A stretch of DNA of 64,000 nt from Carallia brachiata (GCA_021464245.1 JADCRB010000040.1:2634273-2698272); one strand, 5' to 3'; positions 23,191-34,524 are shown, counted from the first letter of the stretch. Numbers and translations are program-made. Notes: generated by a model from the sequence alone, not told the origin.

Positions 23191-23321
23191 GAAGTGGGGG
23201 ATTTAACCAACAAAAAAAGGGAAAAACTAAAGTGGAGCAAAATGGTCGTAGTAAAGTGGGGGGAAGTCGGGCATTTAACCAAAGAAAAAGGGTAAAACTA
23301 GAGTTGAGCACAATGGTCCCG
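23180..23321. repeat. Tandem duplication (71 bp) touching the tRNA 3' end
   Basis: A 71-bp unit starting gtaaagtgggg at 23180 recurs at 23251. Both contain atttaacca, aaaagggaaaaacta-like sequence and end with gcaaaatggtc / gcacaatggtc. The second unit runs into the first bases of the tRNA gene on the plus strand (its 3' end), so the duplication carried a few bases of the tRNA end. Confidence 0.7.
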
Positions 23322-23387
23322 GCGAGGCTCGAACTCGCGACCTTCGGCTCATAAGACCAACGCTCTAACCAACTGAGCTACGGGACC
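23314..23387 (-). tRNA. tRNA-Ile (anticodon UAU)
   Basis: The minus strand folds as a complete 74-base cloverleaf without an intron. The acceptor stem GGTCCCG pairs with CGGGACC, with discriminator A. The D arm is GCTC/GAGC. The anticodon arm TTGGT/GCCGA has loop CTTATGA, and the T arm GCGAG/CTCGC has loop TTCGAGC. U33 followed by TAT gives anticodon UAU, which reads the Ile codon AUA. A T run follows about 20 bases downstream (cccttttt) and would serve as a Pol III terminator. The internal A and B boxes (TAGCTCAGTTGG; GGTTCGAGCC-like) are intact, so it looks functional. Confidence 0.9.
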
Positions 23388-24645
23388 ACATGTAAAGGTG
23401 AATTAGTATTCTATATAAATATAAATGTAAATATTGTATCTTAATTACGTACCTTTTCTTCTATTAGAAGTAAAAGAAAAAATCACAAAAGACCATGATC
23501 AAAATTGTATCCTACCAACTAATGTTATATTTGTTAATTTCTACAAATTTCATGATTTTTTTTTTAGATACTAAACCTTACTTAAATTAGCAGTAAATTT
23601 TTCCCTAAAAAAAAAAAAAGTAGTAAATTCATAATTAAGATAAGACATTGATAAAACTACAATATTTGCACATGTTTTTTCCTATGAAAAAGGTAATCGA
23701 TATTTGTAGAATTGTATGTTACTTGTATTCTTGTAGAATTGCATGTGTGATAGTGTAAGTGACTATTAAATTTGCAATAACAAAAGTATCACGTATAAAA
23801 TTTGTTATGCTTTGCTCTCATTTCCAAAGTGTTCTAACCATGGATCACTCATGATTACGCATTGGTGATTGCATGGACTGTATGAAAATAATTGAGTGAT
23901 TAATATATAAATGATTTAACATCCTATAAAATTTAAGAAGAATATTTCGTTGTTCTTGGTTAATATTGATTTTAAGAAAAAATAATTGGTGAAAATGGAA
24001 TGAGAATTTATTAAAAAAATTATAAATCTTATTCATGAAATAAATTGTGAAAATAAGAGAACTAAAATAATTAGACAATATTCAAAGCAAACATCTATTT
24101 CATACTTTATTTGTAATTGAAAATTTTGAATGATGAAAGGATTGATTACACTACTAACAGTGCAAATATATATATATATCAAACCACCTTGACATTCTTA
24201 TATTTGAACGATCATGATATATTGCTAGATGATAATTTTGATCCATGAATATATATTGATTAATTGAAAATTTAATAATAAATTAATGATAAATTTAAGA
24301 GAGTTTAAATTATATAATTTTTAGAATTATAATTTATTTTCTTTGTGAGCATATTATGAACCTGATGAGTAATATCAATAAATGATATTTCTTTGATTGA
24401 CTCACTTTTTAGGCCAATTGAATTAACTGAACTCTTTTTTTGGTACAATAAAATAAACTGAAATATGAGAGAAAATAAAGAAATTTAGTAAGACCTAATT
24501 GGAGAAAATAATAAAATAAATTTACGAAAGATACAATTATGTGTGTATTATACTAAAAAAATAAATAATTATTACAAGTCAATCATTACCTCATCATTCA
24601 TCTTCAAGTCAATCATTTTGTTCTACACACATAGGCACGTTAAAC
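23388..24645. other. Intergenic, AT-rich
   Basis: No gene recognised. The hAT element's 5' end should lie here, but I could not identify a terminal inverted repeat. Confidence 0.45.
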
Positions 24646-26661
24646 ATGAGTTCATTTAGGCAAGCCGGATATGAGCCTAAAAAGAGAAAAGCTGCAAGAA
24701 TTTCGTCGTTGGATAAGGCTTTTAATTTACGAGTTCAAGAGCAATTAGATAATGAAATTGCAATAATGTTTTTCTCCGGTGAATTGCCATTTAGTCTTCC
24801 TAAGAATCCTTATTACAAAAGTTCTTTTACTTTTGCTGCTAACACAAATATTCTTAGTAAGTAATTTTAAGTAATAATTTTACACATAGATATCCATGAA
24901 TTATTAGTTGTTTTACTAATTATAATACTTTACGAACTAAGTTATTTCAAAAGGAAAAAGCAAATATTGAAAGATTACTTGATCTTATTAAAGGCACATA
25001 GAGAGAAAAAGGATTTAGTATAGCGTGTGATGGTTGGTCAGATTCTCAAAGAAGACCTTTGATCAATTTTATGGCTGTCACTAAAAGTGCGCCAATATTC
25101 TTATGTGTTATTAATTGTGAAGGAGAATTTAGATACAAGTATTTTATCTCCAATTTAATCAAGGAGGTGATAATGGAGGTTAGTCCTTCTTATGTGATCC
25201 AACTTGTTATCGATAATGCACCGGTTTGTAAAGCCTCTGGTTTATTAGTTCAACAAACTTATCTTCATATCTTTTGGACCCCATGTGTGGTACATACTCT
25301 TAATTTAGCTCTTATGAATATTTGAGCAGCGAAAAACACAAAGTCTAATGAACTTGTATATGAAGAATGACATTGGATTATTGAGGCTATTGGGGATGCT
25401 GTGGCTATCAAAAATTTTATTATGAATCATTCAATGAGACTTGCCATGTTTAATGATTTTTCTAAATTGAAATTGTTTGCTATTGCAAATACTCAATTTG
25501 CATTAGTGATTATGATGTTGAAAAGGTTCAAATTAATCCAGAATGGGCTACAGTCTATGGTTATTAGTGAAAGGTGATCTTTGTATCGTGAAGATGATGT
25601 TGGGAAAGCTCATCAAGTGAAAGATAAATTGTCAAATGATTTGTGGTGGGATAAGATTGATTATATTTTCAGTTTTACCAAGCCTATATATGAGATGCTT
25701 AGAGTTGCTGATATAGATAAATCTTGTCTTCACTTAATTTATGATGTGGGATTCTATACTTTCAAAAGTGAAAGCTATTATTTATAGACACGAAGGAAAA
25801 CGAGCAAGTCAAGAATCAAGCTTTTAGAATGTTGTTCATAGTGTTTTGGAAGATAGATGGAGCAAAAGCAACACTCCCTTATATTGCCTAACACATTCAT
25901 TGAATCCTAAGTAACAATCTTACTTTATGTTTTTAATTTCTTATTTGTAGGTTTATATATCAAATATTGAAAATTTTGTTTATGTTGTTTAACTTGTTTT
26001 TTTTTTTTTAATTATCATTAGATATTCAAGTAAAGAATGGCTTACAGAAGATTCAAGTCATATTCCTCTACAAAGAAATTTGGAAATATCATCAATAAGA
26101 AAAGAGTGCTTACGACGATATTGTCGAAACGAAGAAGAGAGAAGGATGGTGAATTTGGAGTTTGCAAAATTTTTTGGGTCCATGAATGAATTTTTGGATG
26201 AGGAATCTATAAGGGATAGCTAAGAAATGAAACCAAAGTCGTGGTGGATAATTCATAGGGCATCGACTCCTCTACTTTAAAATCTTGCCATAAGGATGCT
26301 TGGACAGCCTTGTTCTTCATCGTGTTGTGAGAGAAATTGGAGTACTTATTCTTTTATTCATTCGGTAAAAAGGAATAAGATCACTCCACAACGAGATACA
26401 TATTTAGTATTTGTGCATAACAATCTTCGCTTATTATCAAGGAAATCTCCACAGTATATAGAAGGTGAAAGTAAGATGTGGGATATTGCTGGAAATTCTT
26501 TTGAATCTACGGATGATGTTGGTATATTGGAGATTGCAAATCTTTCTTTGGATGAGCTAGATTTTGAAACTGTCTTATTTATAGATGATTGTGGTGGCAA
26601 AGAAGAAGAAAATATTCAACCAGATGATCATGGGGTGGTTCCCATCAGTGATGATGATTAG
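24646..26661 (+). pseudogene. hAT-family transposase pseudogene
   Basis: A nearly collinear hAT transposase of the group with a DUF659-type core and a C-terminal dimerisation domain. Recognisable in order: an N-terminal AFNLRVQEQL and NPYYKSSFTFAA segment; after a probable short intron (about 24860-24910), YNTLRT; a core with ACDGWSDSQRRPLINFMAVT, VIDNAPVCKASG and WTPCVVHTLNLAL; NHSMRLAMFNDFS; YREDDVGKAH; and the C-terminal CCERNWSTYSFIHSVKRNK with FVHNNLRLLSR. At least four in-frame stops lie in the core (before REKGFS, after LALMNI, before HWII, before SLYREDD). The transposase is dead, though surprisingly little scrambled. Terminal repeats were not found. Confidence 0.88.
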
Positions 26662-26964
26662 GCAAGACATCCTTTATTTTAGCTACTTTTGCTTTTACTT
26701 GTTGTATTGGAATTGATGGTTGACATTGAGTTTATTTCTTCTTCTTTTAAATCTATGAAAATTGAAGAATTTTGGAAAAATTTAAGCTCAATCTTAAATT
26801 TCAATTGGAGGAATCGATGAGCTTGTTTTTCAATGACTGTTTTTCCCTAAGCATTATCTAAAGTTTTGAAAGTTTTAACTTCATGGTTTAATTTACTTAT
26901 AGGATTCATTCTTGGCATAATGTGTGGCTTGTGATGTATGTTATATATCTGACTTAATTTCAGT

Positions 26965-26965
<1 letters not shown>

Positions 26966-26996
<31 letters not shown>

Positions 26997-26997
26997 T
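26966..26997. repeat. TA microsatellite
   Basis: A run of TA/AT dinucleotides, slightly interrupted at its start. Confidence 0.9.
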
Positions 26998-27395
26998 CTA
27001 GTCATATCCATCTCATGTCCGTGTCCTAATTATTTTAAGATTGACGTGTCCCTATGTCCGTCTTCATGCAACCTAGCCACCAGCTCTTGTATGCCAAGCG
27101 CCTAGCTCCCTTCTCCTACTTCAATTTTTCCTTTCAAATAAAATCGCTTTTAAAGACATATTATGGAGAGAGCCCTACTCAATGTCTCTACTTATTCAAC
27201 CAATTGAACCCCGACTATAACTACTAATAATACCAAATTCCACCTTTATGTACAGGACATAGACCCATACCTGAAGCAAAGAATATGCCACCAAAAGAAC
27301 ACTGAACAAGAAAATCCATTGCCTAACCCAAATTAGCTTAAAATGTTCCATTTTAAGAATATAATTTGATTAATCCCAATTTATATAAATTCCTT
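26998..27395. other. Possible Mutator-like terminal sequence
   Basis: At 27010-27078 the sequence (tgtccgtgtcctaattat ... atgtccgtcttcatgcaacctag) resembles the right end of the MITE at 6538-7105 (gtgtccgtgcttcctag), including repeated cgtgtcc motifs. A matching left end was not found. The remainder is the 3' flank of the ACR remnant. Confidence 0.3.
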
Positions 27396-27399
27396 CTCA

Positions 27400-28204
27400 C
27401 TAAGCTCCCAAGTGATTACCAGCATAGCCCTTGTAATCCCTATAACTTGTTCCTCTTTCTGCTTCTTGGTGGTAGATCAGTGTTGACAATTCCTTCACTT
27501 TCAAATTACACATTCCAATCTTTGGACAAACAGATTCAATCATCTTGGGATGAGTATGGTTACCATTTGCATATGTTACGTAGAATACATTTAGAGCTAC
27601 GTCCATCTTCGTGGATGCCTCAGCCCTTGTCACGTTAAGACCATTTTCACAAAACATTCTTGTCACATCTGTTAAAAGTCCCTGCCTATCTGGTGCACAT
27701 AATTCTAGACTCACACCCTGTCGATGGGAAAAGTTTCCTTTTAACCTCATGCAGGATATGCCCAAGTAAATAATCAAACAATTCAATGGAGAATAAGAAT
27801 CAAAATTTGAACAATTACCTCAAATTCTCTTCTTGCGACAATAGCTTGTATGCGTTGGATTACATACTGCCTCTTAGGCTCTAAACTGATAGAGGTTCCA
27901 TCTGTGTACCTAATGTAAAATTCCTAAAACAATATAAACCAAACAAAATGTCAGCAACCTAGCTTACAACGCCTATTGATTGTAGCACAAAACACAACAT
28001 ATTCTATGTCTGTCAATGTGCAAACAACATCAAACAAAATCTTTGTTTGATATTTGCACTGAACATTCACAACCAAATAACCTCTCTCTACTAAATTCTG
28101 TACAATAACTGTTGGAGCATCAAGACTACGTAGCAAAATAGGCTTCCTCTCATAGTCCCTATCTGCAAACATCATTTGATGCAACATCCTCTCTATGTGT
28201 GTAA
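27400..28204 (-). pseudogene. ACT-domain protein (ACR family) 3' exons, truncated
   Basis: Three minus-strand exons match the C-terminal half of plant ACR (ACT domain repeat) proteins, putative amino-acid-sensing regulators. Exon A (28204 to about 27960) begins [19 protein letters not shown], continues [20 protein letters not shown] and ends near FCATINR. Exon B (27923-27819) encodes EFYIRYTDGTSISLEPKRQY. Exon C (27717-27400) encodes GVSLELCAPDRQGLLTDVTR and ENGLNVTRAEAS and ends at a stop. Acceptor and donor sites of exons B and C look normal. The end of exon A is out of frame with exon B, and the N-terminal ACT domains are absent. I call it a truncated pseudogene; a fused transcript with the DEK exon upstream cannot be excluded. 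Confidence 0.8.
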
Positions 28205-28382
28205 CTGCCATTGAAAACAAAGAAAAAAAAAACTTAGGGATGTTCCTCAAAAAAAAAAACTTAGATATGAAATTTAATTTTCTAAAATGTAATATTTAAA
28301 ACAGTGCTCAGTAATCCTGATGCATAAAAAGGAACAAAAACATCTACTCAATAATATTAAGAGATATTAAAGAAGCCCAACC

Positions 28383-28530
28383 TTCCTCACAGTAGCCTTG
28401 TTGATTGGAATGTTGAGCACATCGTAGAAGTCTAGTAACTTTTCTTTCACACACTTGTAAAGTTTTTCTTGTACTTTAGCTTTTTGTTTTTCTTGCCAAA
28501 TAGGCATAAAGCTCCAGTCAAAACCATTTC
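28383..28530 (-). pseudogene. DEK-type chromatin protein exon fragment
   Basis: The minus strand encodes EKQKAKVQEKLYKCVKEKLL followed by DFYDVLNIPINKATVRK. This is the conserved KxKEKLxKxxKEKLxDFCD, then IPxxKATxRK, segment of plant DEK domain proteins, which bind chromatin. It ends at a plausible donor (AGGAAG|GTTGGG). The exon sits immediately upstream of the ACR exons in the same orientation, which is not the arrangement of either parent gene. No other DEK exon was recognised. Confidence 0.7.
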
Positions 28531-28944
28531 CAAGTACCACAAATAGTTACAGTACCACTTTTCATATAACATGATGAAATCATAGGCATCATTCTAAAGT
28601 GAACTGAAACATAAAATAAAGCATGGACAGTGCATAAACACAAATACAATTAATTCACAGTAAAAGCAGTAAGAAACCCAGAAGAACATAAAAACCACCA
28701 GAACCTGAAATAACTCCTTCACCAATTAAAGGTTAAACTTAGATAATATTAAACGATTCAATAAGAGCATAAATATGCATACCATACCTTGGTGAGGATA
28801 AGCTTCTCCTGAAAATGCCTGAATAAAACCTGCACATCCAAAACAACATTGTAAATAATGTGAAAAAAAGGGAAGAAAGTAATGACAGACTTGTGCTTGA
28901 GAATTTTTGATACAGGTCCTGGCAAGAAGAAGAAAGCATTGCCG
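28531..28944 (-). other. Possible further exon fragments, unassigned
   Basis: Two exon-like pieces lie on the minus strand. One at about 28830-28788 is bordered by a polypyrimidine-cag acceptor (ggatgtgcag) and an AAG|gtatgg donor. Another ends near 28890 just inside the LTR element's edge (frame with AFFFLPGPVSKILKHK). I do not recognise either protein. They may belong to the same captured mosaic. Confidence 0.3.
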
Positions 28945-29410
28945 TGGTACCAGAAAAAGGATTTAACGGGGGAAATTCCACATGAGGTTGAAATAACAAA
29001 GAATCAGCTTCAAATGGAATTAAGAAATGGAGAACACGGACGGAAGTTAAGAGAAAGGAGAAGAGAATATGAGTGATCGGAGAAAAGGCTGAAGTATTAT
29101 ATTCATAATAAAATTTTCACAATTACATGCATGTCTTCTTCTGTTGATCATTTACAGTTATATATTGACATTCTACGCAACTTCTAAAAACAATCTAAAT
29201 CCTTTCCAAAAGGGAAAATCTCGCCCACCATGAATTATATGCCCCCAAATTCTTGTCGTTACTAACAACCCTCTATTTCCTGAATCGTATAGCTGGCTTA
29301 ATCACAGCCTTCTCTAGTGCCTAAGTCATCAATCCTAGCTACTATACAAACCCAAATCTTCAGCCAACACTTCATCCGCCCTTGCCAACCTTTATTTATG
29401 TATCATAACA
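28945..29410 (-). repeat. 3' LTR
   Basis: Direct repeat of 33258-33727. Both begin TGGTACCAGAAAAAGG on the plus strand and end with a tatcat(aa/g)ca string. Shared blocks include gaaataacaaagaatcagct, attttcacaattacatgcat and ctcgcccaccatgaatt. The adjacent inner sequence is the polypurine tract on the minus strand. Confidence 0.9.
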
Positions 29411-32400
29411 CCCCCGATTAAACATCCTTGTACTCAAAGGTGCAAGTGGGAAATTTCTTCCGGAGGTTGTAAAGATATTCTTAAGATGGTGCAACACCAA
29501 AAGACCATTGCACAAAGACCTATATAGTAGCTTGATTCCCCTCTTGCCAATGAGTTGATCCAGAATAACAACCTGGGTGGCCTTATGCAAAATATACAGT
29601 AGATAAGTCGGCAAGTTAGTGGACACAAAGTCAGAGCTGCCCAGCTTAGCCTTTAGTTGCAACACGTGAAAAACCTGGTGAATCTTGGAGTATGGAGGTA
29701 GTTCCAATTTGTAAGCGACCTAACTGATGCGCTCCAACACCTTATAGGGACCATAAAAACAAGCACTAAGCTTTTAATAGGACCTATTCACCAAGGAGAG
29801 TTTGCAATATGGCTGCAATTTGAGGAAAACCATTGTTTTGATGGGAAAGACTCTTTAAGAGCGATGGTTGTTAGCATGTTGTTGCATGAAGTTATGGGAA
29901 CTGTTCAAATAATACTGGAGTAGCTAAACTGCTGCTTCACGCCAACAAAGCTAGGAATTGACGGATGCAATCTTAGCATCACCAGGAACATATAGATAAT
30001 GAATTGGGGGTGGATGAACATATAGCGCTTCAAATACGATGGTGTGAATGCCACTGTAGAAGTGGGTGCTGTATTACCACTCCACTAAAGCTAACCACCG
30101 TGTCCACTATTGCGAGTGGCTACTTGTCGGGCAACAAAGGTATGTTCTTAAGCATCAGTTCACCACTTCCATCTGGCCGTTTGTTTGAGGGTGGTAAGCT
30201 GTGGAAAAGGAGAGTTGGATGCCTTGCAACGTAAAAAACTCAATCCAAAATTGACTGAGAAACGCAGTGGCTCGATTGCTAATAATTTGTTTTAGAAGAC
30301 CATGTAGTCTAAATACGTCCTCCAAAATAGTCAGCGCAACTGAATTCGCAATAAATAGATATGAGAGAGCGATGAGGTGGCCATACTTGCTCAGTTGATC
30401 TACTACCACCAAAATTACTTCTTTCCCCGAACTTTTAGGTAATCCCTCCACAAAGTCCATCGAGATGCTCTGCCACATGTTGTCCAGAATAGGAAGTGGT
30501 TGCAGTAACCTGGGATATGCGATGGTCACGTATTTGTAGCGCTGGCCAGTATCTATTCACCTACATAAGTGCGGACGTCCCTGTTGTGCCCTTTCCAGAA
30601 GAAGATGGAACTCACTTTACGGATTGTATACATGACCCCAGTGGGAACCCCCATGTCCTCCTCCATGCCATATGCTAATAATGTTTTCCAAAAGTTCAGC
30701 ATTATTGCCAACAACCAAGTGACCTTTTTAGCGTAACAGTCCATTGACAAGTTCGAAGTTGGTGTACTGTGAACCTCCCTTTTGACAAGATTTTAGAATG
30801 TTGGAAAGCTGAACATCCTCTATCCAGGAATGCTTAATGGCGTCCAATAATACTGGTGAAACTGAGGATATGGCCATGAGCAACATTTGGTGGCAGTGTA
30901 ACCAAGAGAGTGTGTCGGTAGCTAGCTTGTTTGTATAGAATTTTATAATCAAACCTGAGTAGTTTAGAATGCCACTTGCATTGGCTTGTTGTGAATAAGC
31001 GTTGTTCAAGCAAGAATTTGAGACTGTGATGGTCAGTTTGGATCTTGAAATGTCGATCCTGAACATAATGCTTCCACTTCGAAATAGCTTGAATAATAGC
31101 TAGCATTTCACGTTCATAAGCCGACAACTGCATCTGCCTTGGTGAAAAAACCTTATTGAAGAAAGCAATTGAATAGCCAGCTTGAGATTATACTGCTCCC
31201 ATCATTCATAAGGCTCTAGAACATGGAAGGTGCATTGGTTAACCTGGAAAGAAGCACCAAAAATTTGTAATGGCTGTCGTGGGTGCGAAATTCTGTCTTG
31301 TCAATGTCGGTTGCATTCATCCAAATATGATAATATTCGGATCAAGGATCCATTTTCGAAAAAATGACTGCCCTGCTGAGCTCATCCATTAGCTCATCGA
31401 TCAATAGAATCAAAAAATTATCCTTAACTATGATGTTATTTAGTGCGCAGTAATCCATGCAAAAATGCTAGGAATCGTCCTTTTTATAAACTAGCACCAC
31501 AAGGGAGGTAAATGGGTTGGTGCTATTTTGAATTAATCTAGCTTCAAGCATCTCCTTCACCATCGCCTCAATCACACTTTTCTGCATAACAGGTTAACGG
31601 TAAGCCTTAGCCTTAACCAGCTGGGCACCCTCCTGGAGGATGATGTGTTGGTCGCAGCTCCAAGAAGGTGGTAACCCTTTGAGCTCCATGAAGACATTTG
31701 CAAAGGCCTACGAAATGTTGGACAACTTAGTATTAAGATCAAAAGAAGAGAATGAGGTGGTCTTTGAACGGCTTGAGATAGTGGGCTCCCAATCAAAGCT
31801 CATTTGACAAAGTTGCATGCCTCAAAAAGGCCCGCCTGTGAGTCTAGCGCTTGTGGGTTAGGTAATGGGCCTAGGTACCCCGTAACACATACTTGTGACC
31901 GTCAGACCAGAACTCCATTCTCATCTACTGAAAGTTCCAACTAATATCACCCAACGTTTCCAGCCACTGCACGCCAAGCACGAGGTCACAACCACCCAAT
32001 GGCAACACAAACACCTCCGACGAGAATTTGCTACCTTGCAACAACCACTCAAATTTGCGACAATGGCAAGTACAAGTCACGAAGCTACCACCTGCCACCT
32101 TGACGTGAAGGCCGGAAGCTGGCTCAATACGAGACCCTAATCGGCCAGTAGTCATAGAATAGAGGAAGTTATGAGCGCTCCCTGAATTGATTAAAGTCTA
32201 TAACTGCTTAGAGTTAGAGTAAGTAGTGACACGTATGGTACGACAACCATTAAAGCCAAATCCAGATATAGCATTGACAGATATGTGAACCAAATCCTCA
32301 CATGAGATCTCCGCCTCTGTCAAATCACAGAGTTCCATGGGGTCAGGTACAGATTCTTCATTTGCCTCGACTAAAAATAGTTTTCGGGGACCACACTTAC

Positions 32401-33215
32401 GCCCCGACACATACTTTTTATCACAGTAAAAACACAATCGCTTAGCACGTTTTTCATCTAACACAGAGCTATCTCTCAGCGTGAGTGCTCTAGACTCCCC
32501 ATATGATCGTTTAATACCTCCTGAATAACTATCCATACTACCCGATGACTCAAAACGACTATAGATGTTACCTGCTGGTTTAAAATGAATGGGAAGCAGA
32601 GGGGGTAATCATGGCGTAAACTTGGTCTTGTGCTACATAGCTTCCAGCGTCGCCTATTAAAGTCTCGCCACTAAGAATGAATCCTACAAACATTGGGGGG
32701 TGAACATAAGAACTGGATGTTGGATCTCTTGTTTAAGACCATTCAAAAAAAATGCTAACAGCATGCTCCTCTGATAAATCAACTCGGCTAAAAAGAATAT
32801 TAAATTGATTTTGATACTTCTCTATTGTCTGCATCTGTCGAAGAGACAGGAGCTCCATCAAGGGATCATCAAAAGCACGGGTGCCCAAATGCACCATAAT
32901 CAACTAAGCAAACTCTGACCAAGAGATGTGGAGTAAGGATGGCTTAAGGCGAAGCTGGTTACGGTTACTATTGAAGCCAGACATCAACCATATGGTTAAC
33001 TGCCAGTTTGACATGGAAATCTTCAGGCATGTTATCTAACTCAAAGAAGTTTTCACACCGGTAGATCCAGTTTTGGAGATCGTCGACTGTATGACGAAAA
33101 AATTCCACTTTGAGGCCCCGCTTAGTGCAATACAACTGCTCAGCACAGTTTTCCACACTAGAGGACCCGCTTTAGTAGCGGGGGAGTTGACAATAGATTT
33201 GTCGTGATTCGCCAT
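29396..33215 (-). pseudogene. gag-pol of the LTR retrotransposon, broken
   Basis: Pieces in order on the minus strand: gag start MANHDKSIVNSPATK (33212) and WIYRCENFFELDNMPEDFHV (near 33050); zinc knuckle EKRAKRLCFYCDKKYVSGRK (near 32430); protease end VLPLGGCDLVLGVQWLETLG (near 31970); RNase H LSAYEREMLAIIQAISKWKH (near 31110) with TDHHSLKFLLEQ; and integrase with VVVDQLSKYG, IISNRATAFLSQFW and HPQTNGQMEVVN (30200-30440). The C-terminal end has KIHQVFHVLQLK (near 29670). The reverse transcriptase between about 31150 and 31850 is badly decayed. The second integrase catalytic Asp (SDR in relatives) is Asn. Not functional. Confidence 0.85.
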
Positions 33216-33243
33216 GATAAACACGGTAGGTCATTGGAAAGGG

Positions 33244-33255
33244 GCTCTGATACTA
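33244..33255 (-). other. Primer binding site (initiator tRNA-Met type)
   Basis: The minus strand reads TAGTATCAGAGC, one mismatch from the TGGTATCAGAGC site used by many plant retrotransposons. It lies two bases inside the 5' LTR. Confidence 0.85.
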
Positions 33256-33257
33256 AA

Positions 33258-33727
33258 TGGTACCAGAAAAAGGGTTTAATAGGGAAAATTCCACAGAAGA
33301 TTGAAATAACAAAGAATCAGCTTCGAATGAAATTAAAAAAAAAATAGAGAAAACAGAAGGAACTTAAGAGAAAGGAGAAGAGAATATGAGTAATCAGAGA
33401 AAAGGCTGAACTTTTATATTGATAATGAGATTTTCACAATTACATGCATGCCTTCCTCTCTCGATCATTTGCACTTATATAACGACTGTCTACATCAGCT
33501 TCTAGAAAGAATTTAGACTAATTCCAAAAGAGGAAATCTCGCCCACCATGAATTCTGCACCCCCAAATTCCCACCATCACTAACAACCCTCTATTTGCTG
33601 AACAATGCAACTGGCTTAATCATAGCCTTCCCTGCTGCCCAAGTCATTGATCATAGCTACTGCAGAAACCCCAATCTTCAGCTAACACGTCATCTGCCCT
33701 TGCTAGCCTTTATTCACGTATCATGCA
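33258..33727 (-). repeat. 5' LTR
   Basis: Partner of 28945-29410. A TATA-like string (minus strand atataaaag) lies at about 33410-33418, placing the promoter near the middle of the LTR. The outer end reads tgcatgatacgtg on the minus strand, against tgttatgatacat in the 3' LTR. Confidence 0.9.
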
Positions 33728-33748
33728 GAAGTGCGTCAACAATCAACG

Positions 33749-34103
33749 TGGCAGCACTTCCTGCTTTCATACTTGAATTGCAACCAAACGTCACCTCGTA
33801 ACAGTCCACAAAACAATCAAGAAAAAGCAAAAAAAAGCCCACTCCCACAAATCACTCAAAAATGGAAAATAAATCAAACAAAAGGCGATTTTTTGAATCA
33901 GAATATAATTTAATTGAGAAAAGAATGGCAGCGCTTCCTGCTTTCATTCTTGAATTGCAATCAAAAACCACCTCTTAACAGTCAAACAAATCAAGAAAGC
34001 AAGAAACTTATCTCCACAAATCACTTGGAAATGGAAAAGAAATCAAAGAAAAGGCTTAATTTCGAATCCAAATGAAGTTTAATAGAGAAAAGAACGACAA
34101 AAA
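33749..34103. repeat. Tandem repeat, two units of 177 bp
   Basis: The unit starting tggcagcacttcctgctttc at 33749 recurs at 33926 (tggcagcgcttcctgctttc). Both continue with cttgaattgcaa, a ccacctc-taacagt segment, caaatcac, aatggaaa and a final ttgaatc-aattgagaaaag-like segment. It directly abuts the LTR element. Confidence 0.75.
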
Positions 34104-34524
34104 AACAAGGCAAACCAAAGAGGACCGATTGGGGCTCTTCGTGCTTGCTGGGATGTCAGAATCCCAGCAAAAAAAAGAGAAAGAGAAGAGTGCCACTTGA
34201 AGAAAATAGAACTGTGGGGGAGAAGTGAATGAAGGAATTCAATTGAAAATTAAAGAGTCCATGGGTTGTCTATGGAGCTAAAAGAGCGAGAAGAAGAATC
34301 GTCAGGGAAAAAATGAATAAGAGAAATGGAATACATACAGCCAAAAAATTTGGAATATGAACGGAGCAAGAAAAAAGTAACAAATTGCGGCGCGCAAAGA
34401 GTAGCCGATAGTAAAGAAGAAAGAGAAGATTTTTAAGTTAGGCTCATAATGGAGCAAGAGAGGCAACAACCAAAATTAGACAAAAATAAAACAGAAGGCC
34501 CCAACTTGTCTGGCTGATCCTCAG

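Larger units (their letters stand above)
28945..33727 (-). mobile_element. Ty3/gypsy LTR retrotransposon, structurally complete, dead
   Basis: A 4.8-kb element bounded by two direct repeats of about 466 and 470 bp with TG...CA ends. On the minus strand: 5' LTR (33727-33258), a primer site matching initiator tRNA-Met, gag with zinc knuckle, protease, reverse transcriptase region, RNase H, integrase, a chromovirus-like C-terminal segment, a G-rich polypurine stretch (aatcggggg) and the 3' LTR (29410-28945). The gag zinc knuckle (KRLCFYCDKKY) and the initiator-Met primer site fit plant chromovirus-type elements. The LTRs have diverged visibly and all domains carry stops and shifts, so the insertion is old. 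Flanking bases (gccg to the left, gaagt to the right) do not form a target duplication. Confidence 0.88.
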
